In this document: positions 26,424-35,767 of the stretch, piece after piece
Position numbering within the stretch: the stretch's first letter is position 1
Layout of the letters: the number at the start of each line of letters is the position of its first letter
From: Nannocystis exedens
Lineage (GTDB): Bacteria > Myxococcota_A > Polyangia > Nannocystales > Nannocystaceae
Direction of reading: 5' to 3'
NCBI RefSeq assembly: GCF_002343915.1
Contig: NZ_NETK01000001.1
Span: 930,001-994,000 of the forward strand
DNA: 64,000 bases
Notes under the pieces: generated by a model
What the model saw: the letters and a program-made list of their open reading frames with translations, nothing else
Told to the model about the DNA's origin: nothing
Database searches by the model: none
Program-made: the position numbers and the translations under genes

Positions 26424-27965
26424 ATGGACAACTTCGCAGCCAGTGCGCCCGACGAGTTCGTCCCGCCTGCCCCCCAGGACATGGCCCTGGGGACATTGAT
26501 CGACGAGCGCTACCAAATCGTCGCGGCGATCGGCGAGGGCAGCATGGGCGCGGTGTACCTCGCCGAACACGTCGAGGTCGGGCAGAAGGTCGCGATCAAG
26601 GTGCTGAACCCCGAGCCGAGCGCGCGCGCGTCGATCGCCCGCCGCTTCCGCGCCGAGGCGTGCAAGGCGGGGTCGCTCGGGCACCCGCACATCGTCGAGG
26701 TGTTCGACGCCGGCGCGCTGCCGGACGGCCGCCTGTTCGTGGTGATGGAGCACCTCGCGGGCCGCAACCTCGCGCACGAGCTCGAGGAGGTGCTCGTGTT
26801 CGACGCCGAGCGCGCGTGCGTGCTGATGCGCCAGGTCGCGCTGGCCCTCGCGGCGGCGCACGGCGCCGGCATCGTCCACCGCGCCCTCAAGCCGAGCAGC
26901 GTGATGGTGGCGGCCCAGCCGGGCGGCGAGGTCGTCAAGCTGCTCGACTTCGGGCTCGCCGCCAAGATCGCGCTGAACGCCGAATCCGGCGAGCACCCGT
27001 CCGAGGCCGGCGCCCACTCGAGCCCCGCCGACTACATGGCGCCGGAGCAGGCGACCAGCGTCGCGCCGACCCCGGCCATCGACGTCTACGCCGTCGGGGT
27101 GATGCTCTACGAGCTGCTGTCCGGCTCGCTGCCGTTCACCGCCCGGCACGCGTTCGAGCTGCTGAACATCAAGCTGCTGCACCCCGCGCCGTCGATCGAC
27201 GCCCGCCGCCCCGGCCTGCCGCCCCGGCTCGTGCGGCTGATCGCCGACTGTCTCAGCATCGATCCCGCCGCGCGCCCGGCCGACGGCGCGGCGCTGGTGC
27301 CCCGCTTCGACGCGGTGCTCGCCGATCTGCGCCGCCAAACGCCGCTGCAGGCCGAGGACGTCGCGGCGACGATCGAGCCGGTTCGTCGGCGCCGGCGGGC
27401 GTGGCCGGTCGCGCTCGCCGTCGGCGTGGTGTTGGCGGCCGGCGTCGCGTTCGTGGCGTGGCCCCGGGGCGCGACGGAGCCCGAGCTCGCCGCGTCGGCG
27501 CCGGTCTCACCGCCCCCTGCGCCCTCGCCCGCACAGGCCGAACCGCCGCCGGTCGTCGTCCCGCCCGCAGAGCCGGCCCCCGTCGTCGCCCCGCCGCTCC
27601 CGCCGGAGCCGGCGCCACGGAAGTCCGAAGCGATCGGCAAGCCCGCGGCTCGCCGCCCCGCGCAGGAGCCGGAGCTCGCCGCGCCGGCGGCCGCGGTGAG
27701 CACCGACGAAGCGCACCTCACCCCGCGTTGTCAGCGGATCCGCACCAAGGCGAGCGAGGCCCGCCGCGCGCAGCGGTGGAGCGTGCTGCGCGACCAGAGC
27801 CGACACCGCGAGTGCTGGGCGTCCGAGGCCGAGGCGCGCAAGCTGCAGACCAAGGCGGCGATGGAGCTCGCCGACTTCGCCGGCTGCGTCGCCTTCGGCG
27901 CGGAGCTGCGCGACCCCGAGGTCCAGCAGTGGCTCAAGCTGTGCAAGCTCCGCGCGGAGGAGTGA
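26424..27965 (+). CDS. Membrane Ser/Thr kinase-like receptor, probable pseudokinase
   Basis: 513 residues. The kinase fold (about 27-305) has the Gly-loop GEGSMG (37-42), AIK with Lys59, the DFG motif (Asp175) and YMAPEQ. The catalytic loop, however, reads HRALKPSSV (152-160) instead of HRDLKPxN: both the catalytic Asp and the metal-binding Asn are replaced. ATP binding may persist but phosphotransfer should be lost or weak. A transmembrane helix (about 331-350) follows RRRRRAW, then a Pro/Ala-rich spacer and a Cys-containing helical C-terminal domain outside the membrane. This is the PknB-like layout common in myxobacteria. A dispersed GGACATGG word falls near codons 17-24. Confidence 0.85.
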   Translation: MDNFAASAPDEFVPPAPQDMALGTLIDERYQIVAAIGEGSMGAVYLAEHVEVGQKVAIKVLNPEPSARASIARRFRAEACKAGSLGHPHIVEVFDAGALPDGRLFVVMEHLAGRNLAHELEEVLVFDAERACVLMRQVALALAAAHGAGIVHRALKPSSVMVAAQPGGEVVKLLDFGLAAKIALNAESGEHPSEAGAHSSPADYMAPEQATSVAPTPAIDVYAVGVMLYELLSGSLPFTARHAFELLNIKLLHPAPSIDARRPGLPPRLVRLIADCLSIDPAARPADGAALVPRFDAVLADLRRQTPLQAEDVAATIEPVRRRRRAWPVALAVGVVLAAGVAFVAWPRGATEPELAASAPVSPPPAPSPAQAEPPPVVVPPAEPAPVVAPPLPPEPAPRKSEAIGKPAARRPAQEPELAAPAAAVSTDEAHLTPRCQRIRTKASEARRAQRWSVLRDQSRHRECWASEAEARKLQTKAAMELADFAGCVAFGAELRDPEVQQWLKLCKLRAEE

Positions 27966-28028
27966 CGGCCCGGACCTGCGACCCGCGTCGAGATCGACGC
28001 CTCCGCTCGTCGCAGCGAGGCGAGCCGT

Positions 28029-29096
28029 TCATGGCCCCGGGGCAGTGGCCTCCGTCGGGTAGCGAAACGCTTCGAACAGCGAGAGGGCGATGGCCAACAC
28101 CACGGGCCCGAGCACGAGGCCGATGAGCCCGAACACCTGGAGGCCGCCGAGCACCGCGAAGAAGATGAAGAGCTCGTGCAGCTTGGCCCGCTTGCCGACG
28201 AGCCGGGGCCGCAGGAAGTTGTCGACCAGGCTGATGACGAACACGCCCCACAGCGCGAGCAGGATGCCCTTGATCCAGGCCCCGGACACGGCGAGGTAGA
28301 TCGCGGCCGGGATCCACACCACGAACGCGCCGGCGAGCGGGATCAGCGACAGGAAGATCATCGCCACGCCCCAGATGATCGCCGACGGCACCCCGAGCAC
28401 CGCGAAGGCCAGGCCCCCGAGCACGCCCTGCAGGGTCGCGATGACGAGCACGCCGTTGACGCTGGCGCCGACGACCTCGCCGATCCGGCGCAGGATCTCC
28501 CGGGTCTGGCGGTCTTGCAGCGGGATCGCGCTCGCCATGGCGTCGCGCACCAACCTCCCGTCGCGGACCAGATAGAACAGCACGAACACGACGAACAGCG
28601 CCCGGACGAGCAGGCCGAGCACGTCGCCGAGGACGCCGAGGGTCCGGTTGGCGAGCTGCAGGCCGAGCGTCTGCAGCTGTTCGCTGATCTGGTGGCGGAT
28701 CTGCTCGAGGTCGACGTGGCGGTCCAACCACCGCATCGCCGGCCCGGTCAGCTCGGACTCGGGGTCGAGGAGCTGCGCGAAGGCCGTCTGGAGCAGCCCG
28801 ACCGCCGGCGTGATCTCGCGGACGATCGCCCAGGTCACGAGGCCCATCGGGACCCCGATCGCGACCACCACGAACAGGGTCGTCAACCCCGCGCTCAAGT
28901 TGGGCCGCTGCGTGCGTGCGAGGATCCGCCGATGCACGGGCTGGAACGTGAGGGCCAGGACGGCTGCCCAGAGCAGCACGTCGACGAATGGCCTGAGCAT
29001 CAACCAGCAGAGATAGAACGCGCCCACGACCGTCGCGGTCAGGATGATTCTGCGCGCCTGTTCTCGACGATCCGAATTCGTGTCCGTGTCGCTCAT
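28029..29096 (-). CDS. AI-2E family transporter (UPF0118 membrane protein)
   Basis: 355 residues from the ATG at 29096. About seven or eight transmembrane helices are visible. The N-terminal helical hairpin is VVGAFYLCWLMLRPFVDVLL. A soluble amphipathic stretch follows (about 115-165), and the C-terminal half has the family's typical LIPLAGAFVVWIPAAIYLAV and VDNFLRPRLVGKRAKLHELF blocks, ending GLVLGPVVLAIALSLFEA. The last are diagnostic for the TqsA/YdiK/PerM group. Members export autoinducer-2 or act as Na+/H+ antiporters, so the substrate is open. It stands alone, converging with the kinase-like gene. Confidence 0.92.
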   Translation of the reverse strand: MSDTDTNSDRREQARRIILTATVVGAFYLCWLMLRPFVDVLLWAAVLALTFQPVHRRILARTQRPNLSAGLTTLFVVVAIGVPMGLVTWAIVREITPAVGLLQTAFAQLLDPESELTGPAMRWLDRHVDLEQIRHQISEQLQTLGLQLANRTLGVLGDVLGLLVRALFVVFVLFYLVRDGRLVRDAMASAIPLQDRQTREILRRIGEVVGASVNGVLVIATLQGVLGGLAFAVLGVPSAIIWGVAMIFLSLIPLAGAFVVWIPAAIYLAVSGAWIKGILLALWGVFVISLVDNFLRPRLVGKRAKLHELFIFFAVLGGLQVFGLIGLVLGPVVLAIALSLFEAFRYPTEATAPGP

Positions 29097-29438
29097 GCGA
29101 CCCAGACATGGATCGAGATCCTCGCGGGCGAGAGGTCGAGCGGCCCCGACCCGGTCCGCCGGGCTGGTGCGTCGACCGGCGGTCCCTGCGCGACAGGGTC
29201 GGTGCCGTCGCGCTGCTCGGGACGACCCTCTCGCGACATCCGCGCCGTCGTGACTCGAGCGTCGACGTCGCGTGCGGTCCAACGATGAGCCCGGTCTGCG
29301 TCGCCATGCCATCCACGCCGTGATGGCGGCGCTGGCGGCGTCGAGTCCGCCGCTCACGCCACGCCGACTCCGGGCCCCTGCAGGAGCGTCGCCAGCCCCC
29401 CCGCCCGCCGGCGGTCCCTCGTCCGCTTGCGTTCGTGC
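29097..29438. other. Intergenic, nothing recognised
   Basis: 342 bases between the acyltransferase gene stop and the transporter gene start, both on the minus strand. No hairpin, repeat or gene could be supported. Confidence 0.4.
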
Positions 29439-30935
29439 TCATCCGGAGGGTCGCTTCGGGCCGCTCGTCGTCGGCCTCGCGGAGCGACGAGCATGGCCGC
29501 TCGCGGACCGCCGCGGCGAATGCACGCTCGGCGGGCGCCGTCCTTCCGCGGCGACCCCGGGCCGGATCGCCGCGACGAGCTCGGCGAGCGCCTGCTCGCA
29601 ATCCTGGAGGAGCACGTGGGGATCGGGGCTCACGTCCGGGCAGGTCACTGCGGCGAGATGCACCGTCTCGCGATAGCTCCAGACCGTGAGGTTGAGCCCG
29701 ATCCGTTCGAGCAGCGGTCCGCCGAGGTACAGGCATTCGAGCGCGGCGCCGACGAGGTACTGCGTGTCCGCCGGCCCGCGTACGTTCGAGATCACGAGGT
29801 TGAGCGGCGGCCGCGGGAGGCGGGGGAGCACGCGGCTCATGAGCAGACGGACCAGCCAGGGGTGAGCGTATTCGGTCCATTGTTCGAGCAAGCCGCCGAC
29901 CTCGAGATCGTGCGCGTGCTTGGCCGCCTCGGTGAGCGCATGGATCTCCCGCAGGCGGACCAGCGGATCGGCGAGATCCGTGCGCAGCGAGACGAGGAGG
30001 CTCGACACCTTGTTGCCTGCGAGCCGCGCATCCTCCGGCCCGCCGGTGGCCACCGGCACGCTGGCGAGCAGCGGCCGGCGATGGGCCTCGCCGCGGCGTT
30101 CCAGGGCGCGTCGCAGCGCGGCGGCGGCCATGGCGAGGACGACATCGTTGAGCGTGCAACCGAGCGCGACCTTGATCGCCTGCAGGTCGGCGAGCGGCAG
30201 GTCGAGCGCGGCGAAGCGGCGCCGGGGCGTGAGCGGGGCGTTGAACGAGGCGCTGGGCCCCGTGAACGGGAGCGACAGCCCCTGGCCCCGCGTGCGCAGG
30301 AGCAGGCGCACACCGGCGCGCGCCGTCAGCCCGACGAGGCGCGGCAGCCGGAGCAGGCCGCGCAGACGATCGCGGAGCGCGTCGACGATCAGCCGACGAT
30401 CGTCCGGGATCGGCTCGGCAGCCCACGCCCTGGACGCGGGTGCCACGTCGGGGGCGTCGTATTCGCGGCTCATCACCCGCTCGAGCACCGTGACCATCGC
30501 CGCGCCGTCGATGACCGCGTGGTGGACCTTGCAGACGAGCGCCACCTGACCGCCTCGCAGACCTTCGACGACCGTGATCTCCCACAGCGGGTACGCGCGG
30601 TTCATGGGCGTCGAGACGACCTCGCCGACCAGGGCTTCGAGGGCCCGCATGTCGCCCGGGGGTGGGAGCGTCGCTCGTCGCAGGTGACGCGAGAGGTCGA
30701 GGTCCGGATCTTCGATCCACACCGGGTGGTGGAGGTTGCACGGGACCTCGACCAGCCTGCGCCGGAGCAGCGGCACGAGGTGGATCCGGCGCTCGAACAG
30801 CCGCCGCACGCGCTCGAAGGCGTAGCCGCCGCGCATGTTCGACACATCGACCCGCATCACGCTGACGGTGTGCATCGACACCGCCGGGGACTCCATGTAC
30901 AGGAAACTGGCGTCGAGTCCGGTCATTCGCTGCAT
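29439..30935 (-). CDS. Wax ester synthase / diacylglycerol O-acyltransferase (WS/DGAT)
   Basis: 498 residues, the usual length plus a short basic tail. It starts at the ATG giving MQRMTGLDASFLYMESPAVS, the standard opening of bacterial WS/DGATs (MxxLSxxDASFLxxE). The active site KVHHAVIDGAAM contains HHxxxDG; the second conserved patch is GCTLNDVVLAMAAAALRRAL, followed by GNKVSSLLVSLRTDL and PLNLVISNVRGP. The enzyme joins acyl-CoA to long-chain alcohols or diacylglycerol to make wax esters or triacylglycerol, in keeping with lipid bodies of myxobacteria. The ~35 residues after VAAIRPGV are Arg/Ser-rich and may be unstructured. Confidence 0.93.
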   Translation of the reverse strand: MQRMTGLDASFLYMESPAVSMHTVSVMRVDVSNMRGGYAFERVRRLFERRIHLVPLLRRRLVEVPCNLHHPVWIEDPDLDLSRHLRRATLPPPGDMRALEALVGEVVSTPMNRAYPLWEITVVEGLRGGQVALVCKVHHAVIDGAAMVTVLERVMSREYDAPDVAPASRAWAAEPIPDDRRLIVDALRDRLRGLLRLPRLVGLTARAGVRLLLRTRGQGLSLPFTGPSASFNAPLTPRRRFAALDLPLADLQAIKVALGCTLNDVVLAMAAAALRRALERRGEAHRRPLLASVPVATGGPEDARLAGNKVSSLLVSLRTDLADPLVRLREIHALTEAAKHAHDLEVGGLLEQWTEYAHPWLVRLLMSRVLPRLPRPPLNLVISNVRGPADTQYLVGAALECLYLGGPLLERIGLNLTVWSYRETVHLAAVTCPDVSPDPHVLLQDCEQALAELVAAIRPGVAAEGRRPPSVHSPRRSASGHARRSARPTTSGPKRPSG

Positions 30936-31051
30936 GGACACTTCGTCCCCTCGCGGCGCAGGCCGCGGCGAAAGCGTGGCCGCGAACGTCGCGTACGCCA
31001 GCGGGCGAGCGGTCCGCCCCAGGGCGGGCCCGGCGGGCGCGTCCCGGCGTC

Positions 31052-31067
31052 CTGTCCCGAAGGACAG
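31052..31067. repeat. Dispersed hairpin CTGTCC-CGAA-GGACAG
   Basis: A perfect 6-bp stem with a CGAA tetraloop, upstream of the acyltransferase gene and just past the end of the DUF1501 remnant (both minus strand), so in a terminator-like place. Confidence 0.65.
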
Positions 31068-31121
31068 CTGCAGCGCGCGGCAGAGCACTCGCGCGAGACC
31101 GGCCTCGACCCCCGCGTCCGC

Positions 31122-31738
31122 TCACGCGAGCGCGCGTGCGGCCGCCTCGCCGCGCCCGCCCAGCAGGCGCAGGTCCTCGCCGTCGCCGACTCCGAGCGGG
31201 TACAGCGCCTCGCAGACCTCGGCGATGCCGGCCAGGCCGCGGAGCTCCTGGTGGATGTGCTTCGGCTCGATGCGCACCCCGTCTTCGCGGACCGCCAGCG
31301 TCGTCGGGTCGACGGGCAGGGCCGCGTGGCGCTCCGTCGTCGCGCCGACCACTCGCCCGCCGGCGATCCCCTTGCCGAGCGCCAGCACGCTCGTCACCGG
31401 CCCGTGGTCCTTGCCGCGCAGCCCGTTGTAGCCGGGCGTGCGGCCGAACTCCGAGCCGACCACGATCACCAGGTCGTCGGCGACGCCCTGGCGCTCGGCC
31501 TCCTCGCCGGCGAATTCGACGGCCGCGAGCAGCTGCGCGAGCAGCGGGACGTGCTCGGCGTCGTGGTCGACGTGGGTGTCGAAGCCGTCGAGCTCGAGGT
31601 CGACGGCGACCGTGACTCCGGCGCGGACGGCCGCCAGCGCGACCTGGACCTGGCGGATCAGCGGGTTGGGCCCGTCGTCGAGCGTCGGCAGCCAGCGCTG
31701 CAGCGGGCGCAGCTCGTGAACGCCGGTGCGCGACGCTG
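31122..31738 (-). pseudogene. 5'-truncated DUF1501 family gene
   Basis: The minus-strand frame reads HELRPLQRWLPTLDDGPNPL, then AVDLELDGFDTHVDHDAEHV, VIVVGSEFGRTPGYNGLRGK and DHGPVTSVLALGKGIAGGRV. This is the C-terminal ~200 residues of a DUF1501 protein (alkaline-phosphatase-like fold; usual length 400 or more), where GSEFGRTP and GKDHxP are diagnostic. A stop codon lies directly upstream of the preserved part, so the N-terminal half is gone. DUF1501 genes normally follow a DUF1800 gene, absent here. Confidence 0.75.
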
Positions 31739-31918
31739 CAGGTCCGCCTCATCGCCTCCACCGACGGGAATTCGTCGCGCTCCTACTTCGTGTGGAAGCG
31801 CGTGCGCGCCTACAACAATCGGGTGCTGGTCGACGGCGAGCCCGACCTAATCGCGCGCTTCGACTGGATCCGCTTCCGGCGGCCGCGCCGCGTCGACGCG
31901 CCGGCGAGCGAGCCCTGA
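31728..31918 (+). pseudogene. Orphan 3' fragment of an unrecognised gene
   Basis: A + frame without a start codon reads LQVRLIASTDGNSSRSYFVW, KRVRAYNNRVLVDGEPDLIA and RFDWIRFRRPRR before the TGA at 31916-31918. Composition (Asn, Tyr, Phe, Trp, Ile) is that of a real protein end, and nothing protein-like lies upstream. It abuts the broken end of the DUF1501 remnant at about 31730, so the two probably mark a deletion or rearrangement junction. Family not recognised. Confidence 0.45.
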
Positions 31919-31921
31919 TCC

Positions 31922-33046
31922 TCAGGAGGCCGCTCGCACGCCGCGGCCGAGCTTGCCGAGGCAATGCACGAGGGCGTCGCGCAGCTTGCCGAACACCGCC
32001 ACGCGCGTCAGGTCGACGCCGAGCGACACGATCGTCTGGGCGATCGTCGGATGAATGCCGGTGAGGATGCCCTCGGCGCCGAGCAGGCGGATCGCCTGGA
32101 TCATGCGGATCAGGTGGCTCGCCGTGCCGGTGTCCACCACCTCGACGCCGGTGAGGTCGAGGATCGCGTAGCGCGCCCGCGTGCGCGTGACCGCCTGCAG
32201 CAGGTTGTCCATGATCTCCGCCGTGCGCACGGTGTCGATGAGGCCGACGATCGGCAGCGTGATCACGCCGTCCCACACCTCGATGATCGGGGTCGAGAGC
32301 TGGCGGATGACCTCCTGCTGGCGCTCGATCAGCTCGAGCTTGGCCCGCAGCTCGAGCTCGGTGCGCTTCGTCTCGGTGACGTCGAGCGCGACCGAGATCA
32401 GCGACAGGTCCTCGTCGTCGAGCGTCGGGAGGGTCCAGTTGAGCCAGTGGATCCCGTACACCTCGGCCGGCGTCGCCAGCGAGGCCTCGCCGGCGATCGC
32501 CCGCCGGATGTCCTCGACGTTCGACAGGTTGCCGTACAGGTCGAAGTAATTCTGGCCGACGAATTGGTCGCGCTGGAGCCCGGCCGTGTGCAGCGCCTTA
32601 CCCCGCTGCAGCACGAATTTGGCCTGCTTGTCGATCGCCCACACCGCGAGGTCGAGGTTGTCGAGCATCGCCGCCAGCAGCCTGGAATCGATCCCGAGGC
32701 GACGATGCTCGCGCTGGCGGGCCGTCACGTCGTGGCCGCACAGCGTCGCGCCGACGACGACCCCGTCCTGGTCGCGGATCAGCTGCGACCACGCCTCGAA
32801 GTGCAGCGCCTCGCCATCGGGGCGAGCGATGATTCGCACCTCGGGGTCTTCGCTGTCGGCCACCAACGCTGTCCCCCAGGAATCGGGGTCTCCGGCCACC
32901 GGCAGGACCTCGTCGATGGGGCGACCCACCGCCTCGCTCGCAGTGATCCCGAAGGCTCGTTCGGCGCGGCGGTTCCAGCCCGTGATCTGAAGAACGTCGT
33001 CCAGCTCGATGATGATCAGAGGAGCAGCGTTACTGCGATCGTCCAC
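31922..33046 (-). CDS. RsbR-like regulator with two PAS domains and a STAS domain
   Basis: 374 residues from a GTG at 33046, chosen because the preceding frame has no protein character; the ribosome-binding site is weak. PAS1 (about 8-118) begins LIIIELDDVLQITGWNRRAE. PAS2 (about 128-240) contains AVWAIDKQAKFVLQRGKALH and ends ISVALDVTETKRTELEL. A coiled linker then leads to STAS (about 258-370). Thr residues at the expected phospho-sites are present (EVVDT, ILTGIHP). Stressosome-type sensing is the family role. It is the third such gene in the window and also lacks rsbS/rsbT neighbours. Confidence 0.87.
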   Translation of the reverse strand: MDDRSNAAPLIIIELDDVLQITGWNRRAERAFGITASEAVGRPIDEVLPVAGDPDSWGTALVADSEDPEVRIIARPDGEALHFEAWSQLIRDQDGVVVGATLCGHDVTARQREHRRLGIDSRLLAAMLDNLDLAVWAIDKQAKFVLQRGKALHTAGLQRDQFVGQNYFDLYGNLSNVEDIRRAIAGEASLATPAEVYGIHWLNWTLPTLDDEDLSLISVALDVTETKRTELELRAKLELIERQQEVIRQLSTPIIEVWDGVITLPIVGLIDTVRTAEIMDNLLQAVTRTRARYAILDLTGVEVVDTGTASHLIRMIQAIRLLGAEGILTGIHPTIAQTIVSLGVDLTRVAVFGKLRDALVHCLGKLGRGVRAAS

Positions 33047-33435
33047 TCGCCAAGAGTATCGAGACCGAGGCAGGGTTTCCACGCATCCGCGAAGGCGGGG
33101 GACGCCCGCTGCGCCGGTGTGCGAGTCACCCGGAACCGGACCGATATTCACAGACCCGCGTGACGCGGCCGCGCATCGACCTGCCCTTCGGGACATCTGC
33201 GAATGACGCTGCGAGCCTGTCGCACAGGTCCGCCCCGGTCGCAGGTCGCGCCGCGCACCCCGGCGGAGCGCCCGCCCCGCCAGGGCGAGGATCGGCGTGT
33301 CGAAGCTCCTCGAGTTGCAGCGGTGCGACGACGCTCGTGATCGGCGCTCCGACACGCTCACGTTTCACGCTCTGGTGATTGTCCATTCGCGGTACCGCCC
33401 GACCTCGCCAGGCATTTCGGAGCCCGCCGCAGCGA
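33047..33435. other. Intergenic with two small dispersed hairpins
   Basis: 389 bases between two minus-strand genes. TGCCC-TTCG-GGACA (33182-33195, one mismatch) and CCTGT-CGC-ACAGG (33216-33228) belong to the dispersed family. No gene is supported. Confidence 0.5.
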
Positions 33436-34059
33436 TCACGGAGCCGGCTCGGCGGACGGCAACGCCACCGGTCGGCCGTCGTGCAGCGAGAAGACCTCGA
33501 CGGCGATCGCGGGCAGCTCGACGATCGCGCAGGTATGGCTGTCGCGCAGGCGCGAGCCTGCCACCGAGCCCGGGTTGACGAACCATACGTCGCCGTGCCG
33601 CGCCTTCATCGGCCGGTGCGTGTGACCGAGCAGCACCAGGTCCGCCTCGTAGCCGCGCAGGACCCGTTTGAGCCGCTTCGGCAGCAGCTCGGGCAGCACC
33701 GGCTCGTCGACGCCTCCGGGCGCGATGTGGCTGAGCACCACCCGCACGCCCTCCCAGCAGTAGTCCCGCTCGCCCGCCAGCGATTCGAGGAAGGCGACCG
33801 CGTCGGCGCCCAGCAGCGGCTCGTTCGCGGCGCGGTCGCCCTCGTGGTGGCGGCGCACCGCGTTGTCGTCGTGGTTGCCGCGGACGCACACGATCGCGTG
33901 TTCGCGCAGCGTATCGACCACCCGATCGCCGTCGAGCCCCTTCTCGACCATGTCGCCGAGGCACACGACCTTGTCGGCCCCGCGCTCGGCGAGGATGTCG
34001 AGCGCCCGCAGGAGGGCGCGATGGTCCGCATGAATGTCCGAGATCAATCCGAGCCTCAT
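33436..34059 (-). CDS. Metallophosphoesterase (YfcE/MJ0936-type phosphodiesterase)
   Basis: 207 residues, a standard length. All metal-site motifs are visible: ISDIHAD (DxH), CLGDMVEKG (GD), VRGNHDDN (GNHD), VVLSHIAPG (H) and LLGHTHRPM (GHTH), followed by WFVNPGSVAGSR, the 'NPGS' typical of YfcE-like enzymes. These bind two divalent metals and hydrolyse phosphodiesters; the natural substrate is usually unknown. It is cytoplasmic and monocistronic. Confidence 0.93.
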   Translation of the reverse strand: MRLGLISDIHADHRALLRALDILAERGADKVVCLGDMVEKGLDGDRVVDTLREHAIVCVRGNHDDNAVRRHHEGDRAANEPLLGADAVAFLESLAGERDYCWEGVRVVLSHIAPGGVDEPVLPELLPKRLKRVLRGYEADLVLLGHTHRPMKARHGDVWFVNPGSVAGSRLRDSHTCAIVELPAIAVEVFSLHDGRPVALPSAEPAP

Positions 34060-34612
34060 GGCCCTCGACTCCGAATGACTGAAATGCGCACGCGGCGGCC
34101 GTCACCGCGCGCGAAGCGAGCGCGGCTCAGACCGCGATGAACCGGGGATGGCGAGCGATTTCAGTGCACGGGAGGGGCCTGGCCGGAGCGGAGGCCGATT
34201 GTGACCGAAGTCCGCCGGCGACGCAAATGCATCGACCGCGCGGGCGGGGCCGCGGTCGCCCGCCGGCCGGCTGCGGCCGTGAGCCAGCCCGTCGGATCGC
34301 CCCCCGACCCGGAACCCGGCGTCGCCGGAAGCCCCAGGGGTCGGCGTCGGTGACCCCATGGGGCGACGTCGCCTGCGACTCGCAAACACGGCGCCACGGC
34401 CCCCTCCCCCCCTATGGCGACGACACGGCACGGCGCTTGCTCAGCGGGACGGCGCCACGACCTCCGGCGCGAAGACCCGCGCGTACTCGAATCCCGACGA
34501 GCCCGTGCAACCGCACGAACCGGCGGATCCGCGCGCGCGATCGTCTTCACGCTGCCACCATTGCTACAAACATTTGCATCCACGCGCGAATGCGCGGACT
34601 GAAAGGTAATCG
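34060..34612. other. Divergent intergenic region
   Basis: 553 bases between the phosphoesterase (-) and the ADYC lipoprotein (+). A short palindrome CCCCATGGGG lies near 34353. The last 60 bases are AT-richer (ttgctacaaacatttgcatc), then GCGC-GAAT-GCGC and a GAAAGG ribosome-binding site, so the lipoprotein promoter is probably at 34520-34600. No gene is supported. Confidence 0.45.
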
Positions 34613-35683
34613 ATGATGTTACGACGACTCTCGCTCGCGGGCGTGCTCGCGCTCTCCGTGACGACCTCGCTGTTCGTCGGCTGTGATCCGCCGGCGAACC
34701 ACGACGGACCGGCGGACGCCGCCGGCGACGACGACCTCCTGTTCCGCACGACCTACGGCAGCGGCAGCGGCGCCAACCCGCCCGTCTACGGCAACACCAG
34801 CGCCCTGGGCGAGCACGCGTTCAACGAGCTCGACCTGACGCACGCGCCGCACGACGGCCACGTCTTCCAGCACGTCCATTTGTGGGACCGGGCGCGCAGC
34901 GCCTACGCGCCCGATCCGCTCGACGCGGTGTGGGTCGACGGCGCCGGCGAGATCCACGGCAGCCTGGGCGCGACCCAGTACTCCGGCGGCGACTTCATCC
35001 GCTCCCGCTGGACCATCGACGTCCTCACCCCCACCGGCACGCTCACGCGCGAGCTCTACATCCACGCCCATCAGTACCACCCGACCGAGGACTACCACGG
35101 CTACACGTTCTCGTTCCCCGACGATCCCGCCTATGGCGCGCACGCCGTCGACCCGGGTCGCGTCCGCGACCTCGGCGCCACCGCCGGCGCCTGCACCGTC
35201 GCCGAGGACGGCAGCATCGAGGCGATCGTGCTCGCCGGCCATCACGTCGACCCGGTCACCTCGGTCGTGTCCGCGCGCAGCGACACCATGCTGATCGCCT
35301 GCCTGTCCGGCGCGATGGGCAAGGCGCTCAAGTGGGGCTATCGCCCGCAGGCGCTGGGCGCGTCGGCCTATCAGGCGGCGATCCGCATGGTCCGCGCCGA
35401 CTACTGCGGCGACGGCGTGTCGTGGACCGAGCCCGGACAGGCGATCGACATCAAGGACGAGTGGCCGGTCCACGACTGGTCGAACCCGGCGCAATTCACC
35501 GAGACCGAGGCGATCTGGGGCCCGAACGGCGCGCTGTGCCTCGGCACCCCGCGCCTGCAGGACGAATTCGACTACGCCGACATCACCTGCCCCGGCGGAG
35601 CGCGGCCCGCCTGCAGCCCCGGCGATACCCTCGCCACCTACCAGCCCGCCGCGATGATCTGGACGCGCATCCGGCCGAACTGA
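34613..35683 (+). CDS. ADYC-domain lipoprotein
   Basis: 356 residues; two adjacent ATGs and an upstream GAAAGG fix the start region. The signal ends TSLFVGC (lipobox). After a short Asp/Ala linker comes a long globular domain rich in aromatic residues, with ACTVAEDGSIEAIVLAGHHV, a GMGK-like helix (SGAMGKALKWGYRP) and AAIRMVRADYCGDGVSWTEP. The latter is the name-giving ADYC motif of a myxobacterial family. A Cys-rich end (CLGTPRL, ITCPGGARPACSPGD) follows. Function is unknown; members are numerous surface lipoproteins of Myxococcota. Confidence 0.85.
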   Translation: MMLRRLSLAGVLALSVTTSLFVGCDPPANHDGPADAAGDDDLLFRTTYGSGSGANPPVYGNTSALGEHAFNELDLTHAPHDGHVFQHVHLWDRARSAYAPDPLDAVWVDGAGEIHGSLGATQYSGGDFIRSRWTIDVLTPTGTLTRELYIHAHQYHPTEDYHGYTFSFPDDPAYGAHAVDPGRVRDLGATAGACTVAEDGSIEAIVLAGHHVDPVTSVVSARSDTMLIACLSGAMGKALKWGYRPQALGASAYQAAIRMVRADYCGDGVSWTEPGQAIDIKDEWPVHDWSNPAQFTETEAIWGPNGALCLGTPRLQDEFDYADITCPGGARPACSPGDTLATYQPAAMIWTRIRPN

Positions 35684-35710
35684 CGGCGATTCGCAGGCGC
35701 GCTCCCTGAC

Positions 35711-35726
35711 ATGTCCTTCGGGGCAT
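35711..35726. repeat. Dispersed hairpin ATGTCC-TTCG-GGGCAT
   Basis: A 6-bp stem with one G-T wobble and a TTCG tetraloop, placed 28 bases after the ADYC gene stop and before the convergent HAD gene: a terminator-like position. Confidence 0.65.
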
Positions 35727-35767
35727 CTCAAGCCCGGCCGTGTCTCGCCGCGGCTCGAGCCGCGTCG

